Source of the DNA: Sweltsa coloradensis
Taxonomy: Eukaryota; Arthropoda; Insecta; Plecoptera; Chloroperlidae
Direction: 5' to 3'
Assembly (NCBI GenBank): GCA_024449915.1
Contig: JAMZAV010001730.1
Location: 68,762-132,761, forward strand
Length of the DNA: 64,000 nucleotides
The position numbers were made by a program, and so were the translations under genes. Positions 1 through 12,667 of this stretch are shown here, piece after piece (positions within the stretch are counted from its first letter, which is position 1; the number at the start of each line of letters is the position of its first letter). Below the pieces are notes generated by a model. It searched no databases and had not been told where the DNA came from. It worked only from the letters and a program-made list of their open reading frames with translations.

Positions 1-3000
1 AGTTCATAATAATGTGTGTGTCGGCCATCTTCTAAAATGGCCGCCATTTGTGCTATTGTCTTAGTTAGTTTGACATGGCCCTGTTTAACAGTCATTTTTC
101 AATGACCAAATTTCAACATTCTGTCGTAGGTTTTCAAAAATAAGTTTTGTGGCCACCTTGTAAAATGGCCGTCATTGGTGTCGTGGGGCAATAATGAGAT
201 TGCCTTATATAGTCAATTAATTATCCCATTACATTTTCGTATAGTGTGTGCCAAATTTTATATGTCTATCATGAAACGCACAATTTGACGAAAATAGAAC
301 ACCTTTATGCAGGACTAATAATAATATGTATTTCCCTATAAACAATCCCACAATGTTCCCAGGATGACCAAATTAACAAATTCATATCATTTTATTAGAA
401 ATTTGTTGGAGAATCCAAATATAAAGTCAGATTTATTACACATGTTGTCAAAAGTATGTAAAATGTATGAAAACCAAGTGCGTGTACTTCTCGTATGCCC
501 AAAAGAAGATGGCATCGTAAAAAAAACTTAGGCCCGGGATGCCTGAGGTTTACCCAAGATTTTTTTATCCTTAATTTATACCCTAACACTGGCTAACAGG
601 ATTAGAAGAGAAAATCTATAGAGGTCGAAATTCATACGAGATTTATGCCAGGGACTGCGCTAGTGATAGAGCATCGAGCAATCATCTGACACTGCTCACC
701 GCACAATTGTATTGCTTGTCATGTAGCGTTCGGCCATTGTTATCTACGAAGACAGTCTAGAATATGAAATGGATGTGTTTTTTCATGCTCTACAACTTTT
801 ATTTGAAACAAATTTTCATCGGATCGTTAGTTTATATTTTATTTTAATAAATATGTAAAAACAATTTAGATAATTTTTTTTAAAAGAGGGTAATAATTTG
901 AATCAAGTCAATCAAGTCACCAGTGAATAAAAACCGGGCGCGCCAAACGCGTAACTATCAAACAACCGATTCTTATCAAACATTTTAAAACAATTTTGAG
1001 CTATTTCGGTCCAATATTTCACTCAATATCGCTAATTTTCCATTCTTTGACAAAACTAAAAAATCTGAAAATTGATTTTCAAAATGGCGGATAACCCGCA
1101 ACCGGATTTTTTGGGATTATGTTGGGGATGTTCAGGAGACCTACCTGAACAAATTCCAAATGGTCTCTGCTTGTTTTTTTGAATGCGTGGGTTAAGGCCT
1201 AAAATGAGCTAATTGCACTGTACTATTAAGAGTATAAGCATGGTACGAAAATGTAACTCGCCGTATCTTTTGACTCGCGCAAAAGAAATCTAAACCAATA
1301 ACATCACAAGTTGCATAATTTTGTGGAGAAGATGATGGCATTCTACTTCGCTCGATGACGCTTCCTAAATTCAAAGTTACTATTATGAGTTAAATGGACT
1401 CATGTTTGCGCGCTGTCGCAAAAAAATTTACTGTGACTGAGCGGCAACCTTAGCGAGACGCAGTCATTGATATTAAACCCCTATAGTAGGCTTGATTAGC
1501 AGTCTCCTATACCTCCGCACAGGCGCGAGCGTAGCAAATTGAAGACTCAATCTGCCCATTTCAAGATGGCGATTTGGTGTTTTAATTTATGCTTTTTTAA
1601 TGCAATAAAGTATTTTACTGGATTGTTTGATATGGTTTTAGCTTGTGCAGCATGGTATTAAACAAAAGAAACAATACGAAGTTATTGCATAAGGGAATTT
1701 AGTAATCATTTGGTGTTAAAGGCTAGTATGCGCTTACCTGTCAACCTGGCGGCAATCTTGAGAACTATCGCTCCCATTTGATTAACATGTAAACTGATGG
1801 CTTCTAATTGTACCGGAAGTGGACCACCGACTGCTGGTCTAGCCAATTATATAGGATGTCTATGGACGCAGTCACGTTGTGTGCAGCTGTGGCATCCTCG
1901 CATACCACGCGCCTGTCCATGGTTGCTAATTTAATGTACTTCGCATTCAAGATTTTGTTGGCACATTAAACGATATTTTATTAGTAATGTATAATCTAGT
2001 ACAACCCAGTGACCTCACAGTAGCCACAAAGCAAGTCGGATACCAAATGTTATGCTGATGCCACGGACAAAATGTTTTTACGTGCTTTTTCATGAGCAGT
2101 TTGGAAGGTTTGGCAACAGTGTAAATGTAGAGTTCACTTCAACTCAAAACAAATGTAATTAATATTTGTGACAGAGCAGAGTTATGTATATCCACGCAAA
2201 GAGGAAATATTATAGTTTCTTACAGTATGAATATAATTCCGGTCCGTTGTCGGGTTCACGCGCGATCGCTTACGAAACATTTAGTACGGGTTAATCGCCT
2301 ATATCACGCTGACCGGAGAGAACCGGACAACGCCCACTTAGGTTCCCTATTAATCGACATATTGACGAAACCCCAGAAACAGCATCAGCATTAGAATATG
2401 GAAATTTCCACTCGCACAAAGAGTTTTACTCGGGTCACGACCCGGGAACCGGGGGACCAACAGAACTATTCGAACCTCCAGACCGGACAGACGTCAACTT
2501 AAATACTTGTAACTCCAGGACAAGAAGACGGACCTAATACAATGGGAGAGATGGCAAAGACTTTCTATAGAGATAAAACTCGGCCGCAGCGCTTCTAGAC
2601 TCCTATCTAAACAACCTGAACTATACATAAAAACAACGATAACGCAAGTATGAAGTATGAAGTAAAAAGATATAATATAAAAAATCTTGAAAATGTAAGT
2701 AGACATCAAAACCTCAAGACCTGGAAGCCTCATAACTACATGTAAATACTGAAGCTTCGCTATATTCTGTCACTGTCACCTCTACTGCCACCTTTACAAA
2801 CACCTTAATTCAAGTAGTAAAACTTATAAATTGAAACCTAAATAGGCCTAAACTGACTGATAAATTCAATTTTATTTTTACACTCGTATAACTTTGTTCA
2901 AATGTAACTACTAACTTCATTATATGATTCAATAACATTCATGACAATAAGTTTTATTATTTGTGAAACCCTATGTATGTGTCATCCCCTCTCACTCTCT

Positions 3001-3344
3001 ACTTTTATTAAGTTAAAATTTAATTTATAAAAAATGTAAAATATAACTGATTGCTGCTGCTGACTGCTACCTGGTGTTCTGCTATGAGCTAGCTGGGCAA
3101 GCGGATACAGTAAGTAATTTCTTTGCAGACTTTCATGTAATTTTTGTGTTCTTGTGTTCTTAAAAATTTAAATTATTTTCACATTCAATTTTCTTCCCAA
3201 TCACATGTTGCACAATCAGGTAGTGCTTCATTTGGCGGCCGCCTAAGTGGCACAAAAATTATTTTTCACTACCACAGATAAATTATAACAAGAGTGAGAA
3301 ACACATATTATCTAGCTGTGGGTAAAAGATTTAAAAAATAAACA
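1..3344. other. Unrecognised AT-rich sequence
   Basis: No gene, RNA or complete transposon is recognised. A 'GGCC...TTTAAAATGGCCGCCATT'-like motif occurs twice (about 21-48 and 151-177), suggesting an old MITE remnant. A donor-like GTAAGT at 3110-3115 and an acceptor-like AG at 3218-3219 precede the ORF at 3345. They could flank a 5' intron, but either could be chance. Short ORFs here (for example 395-589 and 2494-2733, minus strand) show no recognisable domain. Confidence 0.5.
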
Positions 3345-3740
3345 ATGTCTAATGATAATTTGAATTTTTTATGTACAACTGAGTCTGAATCTGACCAGAC
3401 AACAGGAGACTCTATTGACATGCATCATCTCATATCAGACACAACACCAGAATCGCCTTCCTCAGCCAGTACCAGTACCAGTAGGCCTATGGACCTGACA
3501 GGTACAACCTTAAACCTATCCACCATTAGATATGAGCAGAAACCGTTCGGTGAGTTATTTAACAATTTTGACACAAGCATGGCAAAAGTGACCTCAGAAT
3601 CACAGAAAGATTTTAGAGGAGTCAGGTTAGAACTTACAACACACATTATAGTCCTAAACAATCATGTAGATAACCTCACAGAAATCGTTGGAACACAACA
3701 TAATGGAATAAATGCACTCAAAAATGAAGTTAAAATCTAA
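3345..3740 (+). CDS. 131-codon ORF of unknown function, possibly a truncated retroelement ORF1
   Basis: I do not recognise this protein. The ORF opens at ATG in a favourable context (AAACAATGTC). The first 50 residues are Ser/Thr/Asp/Glu-rich and look disordered. Residues about 75-131 are a hydrophobic-heptad stretch (VRLELTTHIIVLNNHVDNL and onward) that could form a coiled coil, as in LINE ORF1 proteins or gag-like proteins. The stop codon at 3738-3740 lies exactly where a composite SINE begins, so the frame was probably cut off by that insertion and the original protein was longer. Alternatives are a truncated host exon (splice-like sites lie upstream at 3110 and 3219) or a chance ORF. Nothing downstream of the SINE resumes the frame recognisably. 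Confidence 0.4.
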   Translation: MSNDNLNFLCTTESESDQTTGDSIDMHHLISDTTPESPSSASTSTSRPMDLTGTTLNLSTIRYEQKPFGELFNNFDTSMAKVTSESQKDFRGVRLELTTHIIVLNNHVDNLTEIVGTQHNGINALKNEVKI

Positions 3741-3928
3741 CACATGACTCGCTCACTTATTACGACTTTGGCGTTTTCCTAGTCTAGTTGGCTAAGGCGC
3801 CCGTATACCCGGAATGTGGGAGACCTGTGTTCAATCTTCTGGTCAGGAAAGATCTAGTAATTTCTGGATTGTATTTAGAAAATTATAAAACATGTTTTGA
3901 AATGCATAACGCAGTGTAGTCTATAATC
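3739..3928 (+). mobile_element. Composite SINE: HLE-like 3' end fused to a tRNA-like head
   Basis: A second copy lies at 17308-17502 on the minus strand, and both share the same ends. The first ~45 bp carry a GCTCA subterminal motif, an ACG/CGT hairpin and GCGTTTTCCTAGT, which is the 3' terminus of the HLE elements. This runs straight into a tRNA-like region with an A-box-like stretch (TAGTTGGCTAAGG, about 3783) and a B-box-like TGTTCAATC (about 3830). TTTCCT and AGGAAA could pair as an acceptor stem. The tail is AT-rich. It is a SINE by structure; the family is unnamed. Confidence 0.65.
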
Positions 3929-5315
3929 CGCATAACTAATAATCTGTTAAGACCCAGTATCTTAGCCAGAGGTATTTCTTTCCTTCCTATCGTCGGTAAA
4001 GTTGATGGTCAAATCGACCGACATGGGGGCGGGTTCTTATGAAGCCTCTCACAAAAGAGCAGGCGACAGAGCTACTTCCGAGACCAGTCCGACCAAGACA
4101 GTCTTTGAGATGAATAGAAAGTTGTGACAAAAGAATAAGGGTCAGTTAGACCCTTCGCTCAGCAGGGTGGATTCATTCATCCATAAAAATATTCAGTCAT
4201 TAAAATTAATTTGATATATTTTATAGTATAACATGAAATTGCAATTCCACGGGTCGTTTAATGTTGGATTTGAATAGTGCAAGTCCTGTACCCCCAAAAA
4301 GTGTTTTTAAATGTAATTTTATGTCTATTTTTGACATAACTAGGTGTTGGTCGTTACATTTTCGTTTATTATGTCATTTCAGTATAATGCAGTAAGAACT
4401 TATTTAGATATGCCTAAGTACATCGATGTAAAACATTATTTTTATCCATCAATTATTCTTAACATTGCTGTGAGCATCGCGTAGCTAGCAGGTCTTACAT
4501 TAGGTACGTCACCACCATGGTCTAACAATATTATTAGACTATACGTCACCACTACATCGGACAGAAGCTCAAACAAATATTCATTCTCAATGAATATATC
4601 ACGTTACGGTTTGGGTGTTGGATTCCTATTGTACTTTATTAGATCGGAATCGTGTTATTATAGTTTGTATAAATTTGTTTGGTGATTTTGATTCACCTGA
4701 TTAAAAATATACCAAACTTTTGTTCAAAAACATAATTTCGATTAAATCATCGTTCTAAATTCAAAAATGCTTGTCAAAATTTAGCCAGAAACGCTAAATA
4801 TCGTTTTCTGAAATTTGAATATTATTTCCACTCATAGCTAACAATTATTGTCAACACGGAAGCATGCGTTCGCAAACCCGTCTTCTATTGTTATAGTGGG
4901 TCCGCGAGCGATCTTTGTCTGTCCAGTTTTATTTACCTCCCACCAGGTAATATTTTAGAAACAAGGGTTGAACCTCCCGTTTGCGCTCGAGATAGGTTGG
5001 TGTCTACAAAGCTAAGAGCGCATCAATGAACAGCCATATCCATTCAATTGGAATGAAATTATTCATACAGTTTATGTTGCCAGGTGATAATTATTTTACA
5101 CCAGAAATTCGCTCATTGTTTATAACATTTTAGTCAACCAAACTAACAAGTTATGCATGTTACATAATTAGTATTTAGTGTACACACAGAAATAAATGCA
5201 GACAGTTGTAATTTTTATCAATACTAAAATGCAATTGATAAACACCACATGTAAAATTGATCAATATTCAATACCACGACCATTGGTGTTGGAGAATGTC
5301 CTGACATAAATCGTA
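3929..5315. other. No recognised feature
   Basis: AT-rich sequence with short ORFs only. I saw no domain, terminal repeat or RNA gene. The stretch around 4880-5000 is a little more GC-rich but shows nothing specific. Confidence 0.4.
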
Positions 5316-5738
5316 GTGTTACCAGTGATTAGATAAGTTTTTTTTATATAATCTGTATCTATTATCTAGATAAAATAAAGTTTATTTTATCTAAACATTT
5401 TAAGCTTTTAGATAACATTTTTTAGATACAATAATAAACAATAATGAGCCCCAAATGTGCCCAAATGCGCATACGTAATGACAATTTGTCGAGTCTGACA
5501 AGTTTTACAAGAAAACTGTTGTAGGGGAAAAAAATATTTTAAAAAATGTCAATCTCAATTCTCAATAATTATTACCCTTCTCCAATCTAAATTAGATAAT
5601 TATTTGTATCTAGTATCTTGTATCTAGATAATTATTTACACCTTATCTTTTATATTATCTAGGTAACTTTTTGAAGAATTATCTAATTTATCTTTATCTT
5701 CATCTAGATAAAAAAAAACTTTTTCTAGTCACAACACC
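5316..5738. repeat. AT-rich MITE candidate with ATCTAGATAA-type sub-repeats
   Basis: The interior repeats the motif ATCTAGATAA and variants many times. The ends are loosely inverted: AGTGTTACCAGTGATTAG at 5315 against the complement of CTAGTCACAACAC ending at 5737. I could not define a target duplication. It may be a decayed MITE or simply a degenerate simple repeat. Confidence 0.35.
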
Positions 5739-8395
5739 GGCTTCAATCTAGGTGTAAGTCGTACAACATCCTTATACCCACGATGATATAAAGCTTGATA
5801 ATGATGTCAACTATTTTACTGCCAGCATAGAATCAAAACAAAACATTTTTAGGCCTAAATAGGATTGGATTATGTAGATTACTATCAACGAAATTCAATT
5901 CAAAGAAGTCAGAGTATATTTTAATCTTGACTCGTTTATGTGTAAGTTCCGACCCATTTGAATAATTGATGACTGTGAGCTGTGTGTTGTTTGAATTGAG
6001 TGTTGTCTCTACCGCTTTCGAAAATAACAATTCAAATGCGTTTTTTTGAGCTCTATAGGAATCCGATTCGCAGACCTTCCCAAAAATCACTCAAAAAAAA
6101 TAATTATAGAGATAAGTTAGTATGGTATTTATAGCTACTTGTAAAACACTAACAACTATGCACACATGCACATATATAATAAAACTGTAGCATAGTTCTT
6201 TAGAATACAACAAATAACAATGTTAATGGGTCTCGGTCCGAGTCCCATTTGATTTGAAAGGATCGACAATGCCCTTTGAATATAATATAATATCCTCCTT
6301 GAGTTGAACAGTACCTACACAGTTTCTCGCTCCTGTCCTGAGTAATAAGAAGGCAAATCGGCGGCTACCATCTAACCAAATGGTAAGCACTCTCGCAACC
6401 TGACAATTCATTGATATGAATGAACCACACCTCAAACCAAAGCGGAAATAAACTAAATTTGAGGTGCAGGTTGGATTTAATTTGATAATTATACAAGACA
6501 AAAAGTATTTTTGCGATTGCTTCCCCCACCCCCACCACTTCTTCTCCGTCATAATTAAAATGCTCCCCTATGACACACTATTGAAATCATTATTATCGTA
6601 GTCATCAATATTAATATTATAATAATCATTTCGTTGACCTTGAGTTTTATATAATTATATAATTATTATGTTATTGTTATTATCATTTTAATCAGGCGAA
6701 ACAATCTACAATGATTTCGTTTGTTTTACTGAGTCCTGAAAATAAATTGAATTCGAAATCAGTTCCCCAAATGTTTATAAATCCTTCATGCGGGTGTGGC
6801 AATCTGACTTCATAATACCTTCTTCAAAACCTTTCGAGCATAATCCAACCGAAAAACCACCTCATTCTTCATAAACCCTGTCTGCAAACCTTCCTGACTC
6901 AGGTAAAAAGACTGAGACGATGAATGCACGCGAGAGAGAAGGAGCAACACTGAAGGAGTTGTTGAGGTTCTCGTGAGATAGAGCCACAGTAGACCGTAAT
7001 TTTCTGAGTTGCTGGATTATGCAGCGTTGTACAGCAGCAATTACTGAGGCTTAACGAACACCTTCACATAATAATGTTCATAACCGAAAAAACTAGCATG
7101 ATGTGTTTTACATGAATGTCTTTTTATTTTTTCTCTCCGATGCTTCCTTCTCCTACAAGATGGTTGCAAAATGAGCACGGAAACGATAATATAGTAACTA
7201 TTTGTCACTGTATTGCTATAATTTCCCAAACCCATTTAAAAAAATCAAAAAGAGTGCAAGGTAAATGAAATATTCCTTTAAAAAATGAATGTTTGCCCGT
7301 GGTTGTATCTATCATAGTATTTGCTACAGAATAGCTGCTAGCTACCTCTGTTTCGCGCACGAAACCCGTCCTGGATACTGCCTCTTAACGCACGGACTTG
7401 GGACGGAAAGCGAGTTTTTCCACGGAAGACGTTTTCGCCGCCAAGGAGCGGGATAGACGCGTACATTTTGGACACTTCTCCACGAGAATTAATCGAAATT
7501 TTCGATAAGAAAATACCCGCGATCCGACGAAAATTTGCTTCCTGGTCATAAAGCGAAAAATCGCGGAAAACGCCTTTTTGCACGTTTTTTTACTCACGGT
7601 TGCCCTCCGCACCCGCGAACGTAGACGGTAACGACGTGTTCGAAATAATTACGAGTACAAGCACCGCGAAGTGTTCCGGGTCGACGATAAACATTTTGGA
7701 TTTTGAAAGAAGAAAAAAAAAAGATATATACAATACATATTTCTTGGAGCATTCCCGAATCGTCGTTTGTTGTTTTAACGTGTAAACCAAAAACCAGCGA
7801 CCTGCGGTAAAACATTTTAAAAAAAAATTCATTCTCTCTTTACGGACATTGTTTGGATTTTCCGGTTCCAAATTTTTGAAAATTTTGGGTTAACGGTAGA
7901 GCCCCAAAGTTTGCTAATTACAAAAGCCAATGAATTGGCAAAAGAGTGTTTAAAAAATTGTCCCCACATCTTTTTCCGAATGCGCGAAAATATTCCCAAA
8001 GTCAAAAAAATTGGGAAATTTTGAAGTGCAATTTTAAAACTTTAAATCTCGGCTGCCCTTGGTACGATTTTGACAAACCAAATCACATTTATGTAGACGA
8101 ATGAAGAAGGAATTTTAATAAAAGTATTTGAAAAACTTGGTTCGAACCCGGGGTAACTGGATGCCTTCGAATACGATCAGGGACACTTTTTGTGCAGTTG
8201 AATGTTTCATTTAAAATCGGGAAAAGCATGGTACACATTTTTTCTAAAACTCACGAATGGTTTAAAAACCTAGATCGGGTCTTTACGAGAATGCTGATAC
8301 CAAACATGAATAATTTTGTTGCATTTTGTAGATTCGTTATGGACCGACCAAAATAAAAATGCGTTCCCGTTTTGGCATTAAAAAAACAACATTTT
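5739..8395. other. Unrecognised region with a CpG-richer island at 7330-7880
   Basis: No gene is supported. The ORFs at 6223-6552 (minus) and 7338-7871 overlap one another in several frames and show no domain. About 7330-7690 is richer in CG dinucleotides than its surroundings and could be a transposon remnant. A B-box-like GGTTCGAACCC sits at about 8139-8150 but no tRNA fold surrounds it. Confidence 0.4.
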
Positions 8396-9151
8396 TGGAT
8401 GAGCGTAGCGAGCGAAGCAAAAACTTCAATTTAACTGACCCCTCAAAAAATTTAGCTCCAATGTTTTTTTTTTCCTTTCTGTTTGTTTGTTTGCTCTCTA
8501 CTGGGCAAACGGCAAATCCGATCTTGATGAAAATTGAAGGGGACCTTCGAAATCTCTGAACTTAGACTTGCTACGTTTTTGGGTACCAGCGAAGAAATAT
8601 TTCTCACGAATATTGTACTTTTACGATTTTTTTCGATTTTTAGTGCGATATTTTTGTGACATTTGGGCCAATTCTGACCAAACAAGTAGGGCTACAACGT
8701 TAATATTTCACATGGACATTAAGGTAATCGTAATGTTTTGCGTTCTTAAAGAAAAAGTTGAAAAAGTTAGCCATAATCTATAGAAATAAAGCTTTTGATG
8801 TAAGTTTTTTTCTTTTTTGTGCGATATTTTCGTGCCATTTGGGCCAATTCTGACCAAACGGGTGGGGCTACAACGTTCATATTATACATGGACATTAAGG
8901 TTATGGTGGTGTAGTACCTTTTGAAAGAAAAAATTGAAAAAGTTAGCCAGAATCCATAGAAATAAAGCTTTTAATGTAAGTTTTTACGGTAAATAATACC
9001 AATTGACAAGAAACAATAAAAACTTGACAGCAATCACCTACAATGCATAGGCAGCAAAACAAAGCACTTGCAAAAGTAAAGATATCCCACGCAATCTAAA
9101 AACTTTAAAAAGCTCATCCATCAACGCGGCGGGACTTTAGCGTTTTCCTAG
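8396..9151 (+). mobile_element. HLE type A, full length (copy 1)
   Basis: Starts TGGATGAGCG after a T and ends CGTTTTCCTAG before a T, with GCTCATCC plus an AACGC/GCGTT hairpin just before the end. It contains an internal direct duplication: the block ending GAAATAAAGCTTTTRATGTAAG occurs twice, at about 8690-8800 and 8870-8980. Non-coding; the ORFs in it recur in all copies only because the sequence does. Confidence 0.85.
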
Positions 9152-9346
9152 TTTATCTGCATGCTACTTAAAAACGTCAATTAACAGGTATGCCTGTAAC
9201 GATTCGATTTCCTTTGTTGGCCTATTAAATACGTCAAGGGTTCGAGGATTCTGGAAAACAATATTTTAACCTTCCGTTCTCACATCATAAGCACAGAGAA
9301 AAAAAAAGCTCCTGAACAGATTTTCTTATTTATTTATTTTATTTAT

Positions 9347-9914
9347 TGGATGAGCAAAGCGAATACTTCAATTTCACTGACTCCCCAAAAAAGTTAGCTT
9401 GGGTGTTTTTTTGTTAGTTTACGTTTTTTTTCGTTTTTGTTCTGTCTATTTGTTCGCGCTCTATCGGCTAAACGGCATATGCGATCTTGATGAAAATTGG
9501 AGGAGACCTTCAAAATCTCTGAACTTAGACTTGCCACGTTTTTGGGTACAATCGAAGAAATATTTCTCATGACTATAGTATTTTTACGATTTTTTACGAT
9601 TTTAATGCGATATTTTCGTGATATTTAACGGGTGGGGCTACAACGTTCATATTTCACATGGACATTAAGCTAATGGTGATGTATTGTCTTTTGAAAGAAG
9701 AAGTTGAAAAAGTAAGCTAGAATCTATAGAAATAAAGGTTTAAATATAAGTTTTTTGAGGTATTTTAACAAGTAACAATATAAACTTGACAACAATCACC
9801 AACAATTCGTTCAAAAAGCACTTGCAAAAGTAAAGAGATCCCACGCAAACTGAAAACTTACAAAAAAGCTCATCCATCAACGCGACTATAAAAAGCGTTC
9901 GCGAAGCAGCCTAG
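9347..9914 (+). mobile_element. HLE type A, full length, variant 3' end (copy 2)
   Basis: Begins TTGGATGAGC and ends with the alternative terminus in which the hairpin is followed by TCGCGAAGCAGCCTAG instead of TTTCCTAG. The subterminal GCTCATCC is intact, and a T follows the CTAG. Confidence 0.8.
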
Positions 9915-10272
9915 TTTATTTTACACCTTGCAAATATGTTTCATACATGGTAGTAAGTAGGCTATTTAACATTTTTATCTTAACTTAACAATTATTTTTA
10001 ATTTTATTATTATTATTATTTGAACTATTATTTATTTATTATTTTATTTCCTGCGATGCAATTTCCAACGCGCGTTTATATAGGCTACAGTTTAAACTCA
10101 TCCTTACAGCAGTTTAGGCAAAGGTTAAGATGCCGTCGAGTTATCACGCGGTCGGCGTGGGTTCGAGATTCGGTTGGTCTGTATCTTTTTTCATATTGCA
10201 TTATTGTGAAATTTTTATGTATTGTAATCAACCTTCATGCTATGCCTAGAAAGGGGGGGGGGGGCTAATTAT
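9915..10272. other. AT-rich spacer with a weak tRNA-like stretch
   Basis: Holds (ATT)n and (TATT)n runs and a poly-G run at about 10252-10263. At 10118-10180 an A-box-like and a B-box-like (GGTTCGAGATTC) sequence could mark a degraded tRNA-derived SINE. No cloverleaf is evident. Confidence 0.35.
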
Positions 10273-11320
10273 GTACTACCCAGTGCTCGAAATTAGGAAT
10301 TTTAGACAGCAGCCCGGACTTTTTGGCAGCCCTGTAAAGAATTGAGTAGCCCGATTTTGTTTTATTATTATTTTACGTTTTATTTGTTAATATTAATAAA
10401 ATATATTAATGCATATCGCCTTTAACAGGCATCAGAGATGTTTTAAGCCTACTAGGTAACTGGCCGCTCGAAAAATTCTTCTTCAAATGTCTCATATTTA
10501 TTTTACTAGTCTCACGAGTCATGACATGAGTTGAGATAACAATATGTACATTTATTTATTTGTGAATAATGGGGTTTGCGAGTCCTGATTTTTAAGATCG
10601 ATTCCAGTCAGAGTCCGAGCACAACAAGTAACTTGAGTATCGAATCCAATTTGAGTATTTTTAAAAAACTATTTTTCTTTGACTTTACTGACATTACTTA
10701 CAATATGTACAATATTAATTTTGTTTATTGATGTTAGTCCGTTTGTAGGCTGAAGACATATAGTAGCATCGAATTGATTTTAAAATGTAATCTTTCTCTA
10801 TTTAATTTTAATGAACAAGCACAATTTGTTATTTGGGATATGCTATGAAATTTAATTTAGTTATTGATATTACTTGAAAATATCATTACAATAATTATTA
10901 TAGTCTGAGAGATATTTTATTAGTGCCAAAAAAGTTCAAAACTCCATAGGGAATAACAACTTGTATCAAAAGACTGGGTTCATCCAGGTTGGTAAAGTAG
11001 CGCCAAAAACTCACTCGCGCGTGACCCGGCACCTCCACCAAAATCATTATTTTTTTCATTACTTAATTTAGAGTATCAAATACTCGACTCGACTCAAAAT
11101 TAAGGGAACCCTCACACCCCTATTTAATATATATTTTGCCAACAGTTGTGAGATTAATTCCTTTAAATAAAACTTTCGATTTTTCGATATTTTATGTTAT
11201 TTGTATGGTAAATTTCAGGTAGCCCGTTGGGATTCCTGGAACACAAAACAGGCAGACCAAGAGTGTTTTAGGCAGCCTCGGGCTGCCAGGCTGCCGTTAA
11301 TTTTGAGCCCTGGTACTACC
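10273..11320. mobile_element. Non-autonomous hAT-type element with 8-bp target duplication
   Basis: The element spans 10281-11312 and is flanked by perfect 8-bp copies of GTACTACC (10273-10280 and 11313-11320). The terminal inverted repeats begin CAGTGCTCGAAATTA on the left and CAGGGCTCAAAATTA on the right (complement), and both run into GGCAGCC-type sequence. An 8-bp duplication with CAG-type ends is typical of hAT transposons. There is no transposase ORF, so it depends on one elsewhere. Weak secondary inverted ends inside (about 10570 and 11110) hint at a nested older element. Confidence 0.88.
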
Positions 11321-11329
11321 CACTTAAAA

Positions 11330-11470
11330 TAATCCTTGCATATAAAAAATCAACATATGCACCTGAAACGAGGTCTGCCGAAGTTATTAATACATTGAAA
11401 AACAATCACATTTACTTCAAAATTGACCAAAAAAATACAGGAGTTTTGCCTCACTGAACACAACCAGGTT
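11330..11470 (+). repeat. Fragment of the ~270-bp repeat unit M
   Basis: Carries the characteristic end of the unit (a stretch ending TCACTGAACACAAC). Copies of the unit follow at 11968, 20595 and 22846. The HLE at 11485 appears to have landed in a tandem pair of these units. Confidence 0.55.
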
Positions 11471-11484
11471 TTAACTGCATTTTA

Positions 11485-11967
11485 CTAGGCCGCTTCGCGA
11501 AACTTTTTTTAGTCGCATTGATGGATAAGCTTTTTTTATTTAATATTTCTGTCCAATGATTACGTCAAAATCGGCCCAAATATCACGAAAAAAACGTAAA
11601 GTACGATTCCTATGAGACAGATTTCTTCGAATGTCTCTTAAATCATAGCATATATAATTTCAGTGATTTTAAACGTTCACATAAAGTTTCATCAAAATCG
11701 GAGTAGCCGTTTGCCGAATATCACGAAAATCGAAAACAATCGTAAAAGTACGAAAATCATGAGAAATATTTGATCGATCAAACCCAAAAACGTGGCAAAA
11801 CTAAGTTCAGACATTTCGAAGGTCCCCTCCAATTTTCATCAAGATCGCATATGCCGTTCGCCCGGTAGAGAGTGAACAAACAGAATAAAAAACAAACAAA
11901 CAAAAAAACACCCGAGCTAATTTTTTTGGGCGGTCAGTGAAATTGAAGTCTTCGCTTCGCTCATCCA
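11485..11967 (-). mobile_element. HLE type A, variant 3' end (copy 3)
   Basis: On the minus strand it runs from TTGGATGAGCG (ending at 11967) to the CGAAGCGGCCTAG-type terminus at 11485. It is shorter than the full length because part of the interior is missing. It sits between two copies of unit M. Confidence 0.78.
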
Positions 11968-12255
11968 ATAATATGCCGAAGAGGGCAATGTCCATGGGGG
12001 CGACATGGACAACATTTTGGGACATGTTTTTTCTCTTACCGTCTGAAGCATTTTGGAGCACATAACAAGTTCATCATGTATAGCAAAAAGAAACGTTTGA
12101 TACTATCGAATTCCTTTCGGGTAGAAGTAGCGGCGGCCATCGAGGGGTATGTGGGGAGTAGAATTTTTTGTTGTTGGAAAAACAGGGGTTTGGTCTCACT
12201 GAACACAACAAGGATATCTAGAGGACGTCGACAGGAAAGATAATTGCATCTAATA
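11968..12255 (+). repeat. Repeat unit M, copy A
   Basis: Begins AATATGCCGAAG and ends near GATAATTGCATCTAATAAT. It shares a GTCCATGGGGGC motif, TTTGATACTA and CACTGAACACAACAAGG with copies at 20595-20910 and 22846-23310. No coding potential is seen. In this copy the unit and the adjacent 16-bp array lie in the same orientation. Confidence 0.7.
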
Positions 12256-12267
12256 ATGGCTGACATC

Positions 12268-12505
12268 CAACTGGACACTGATCAAACTGGACAGACGCCA
12301 ATTGGACATGCTTCAACTGGACATGCGTTCATCTGGACATGCATTCATCTGGACATGAATCCATCTGGACATGCGTTCATCTGGACATGCATCCATCTGG
12401 ACATGCGTTTAACTGGACATGCGTTCAACTGGACATGCATTCATCTGGACATGCATTCATCTGGACATGCATTCAACTGGACATGCGTTCATCTGGACAT
12501 CTTTG
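12268..12505 (+). repeat. 16-bp minisatellite, about 15 units
   Basis: Tandem units of the type CATCTGGACATGCGTT. The unit length is not a multiple of three, so the array is open in several frames and reads as a 16-residue repeat containing WTC, HLDM and SGHAF. That explains the apparent ORFs at 12244-12591 and 12339-12653. The second array is at 20366-20588 in inverse orientation. Confidence 0.9.
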
Positions 12506-12667
12506 TCGAGCTATTACTCAATCTGAAAACATTATTCCACTCTGTGATTTCGCGCCTGAGCAGCATAGGCCTATTGCCTGCCACACGCTGATGTACAAAG
12601 TGTTGCGGCCACCTCGAGCTGCAGGGGCGCGCTACGCGTGTTTGCAGACTTAGCAGGGCGCTCTGGC
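12506..12667 (+). repeat. Conserved tail next to the 16-bp array
   Basis: About 160 bp shared with 20202-20365 (inverted), including the motifs GTGATTTCGCGCCTGA and GCTGATGTACAAAGTGTTG. It always lies on the same side of the 16-bp array, so array and tail travel together as one module. Confidence 0.75.

Noticed and set aside
6223..6552. 109-codon minus-strand ORF as a gene
   Set aside because: No domain, no upstream signal, and a composition like the surrounding non-coding DNA.
7330..7880. CpG-richer segment as a promoter island of a host gene
   Set aside because: No first exon or convincing ORF follows in either direction. It may be transposon-derived.
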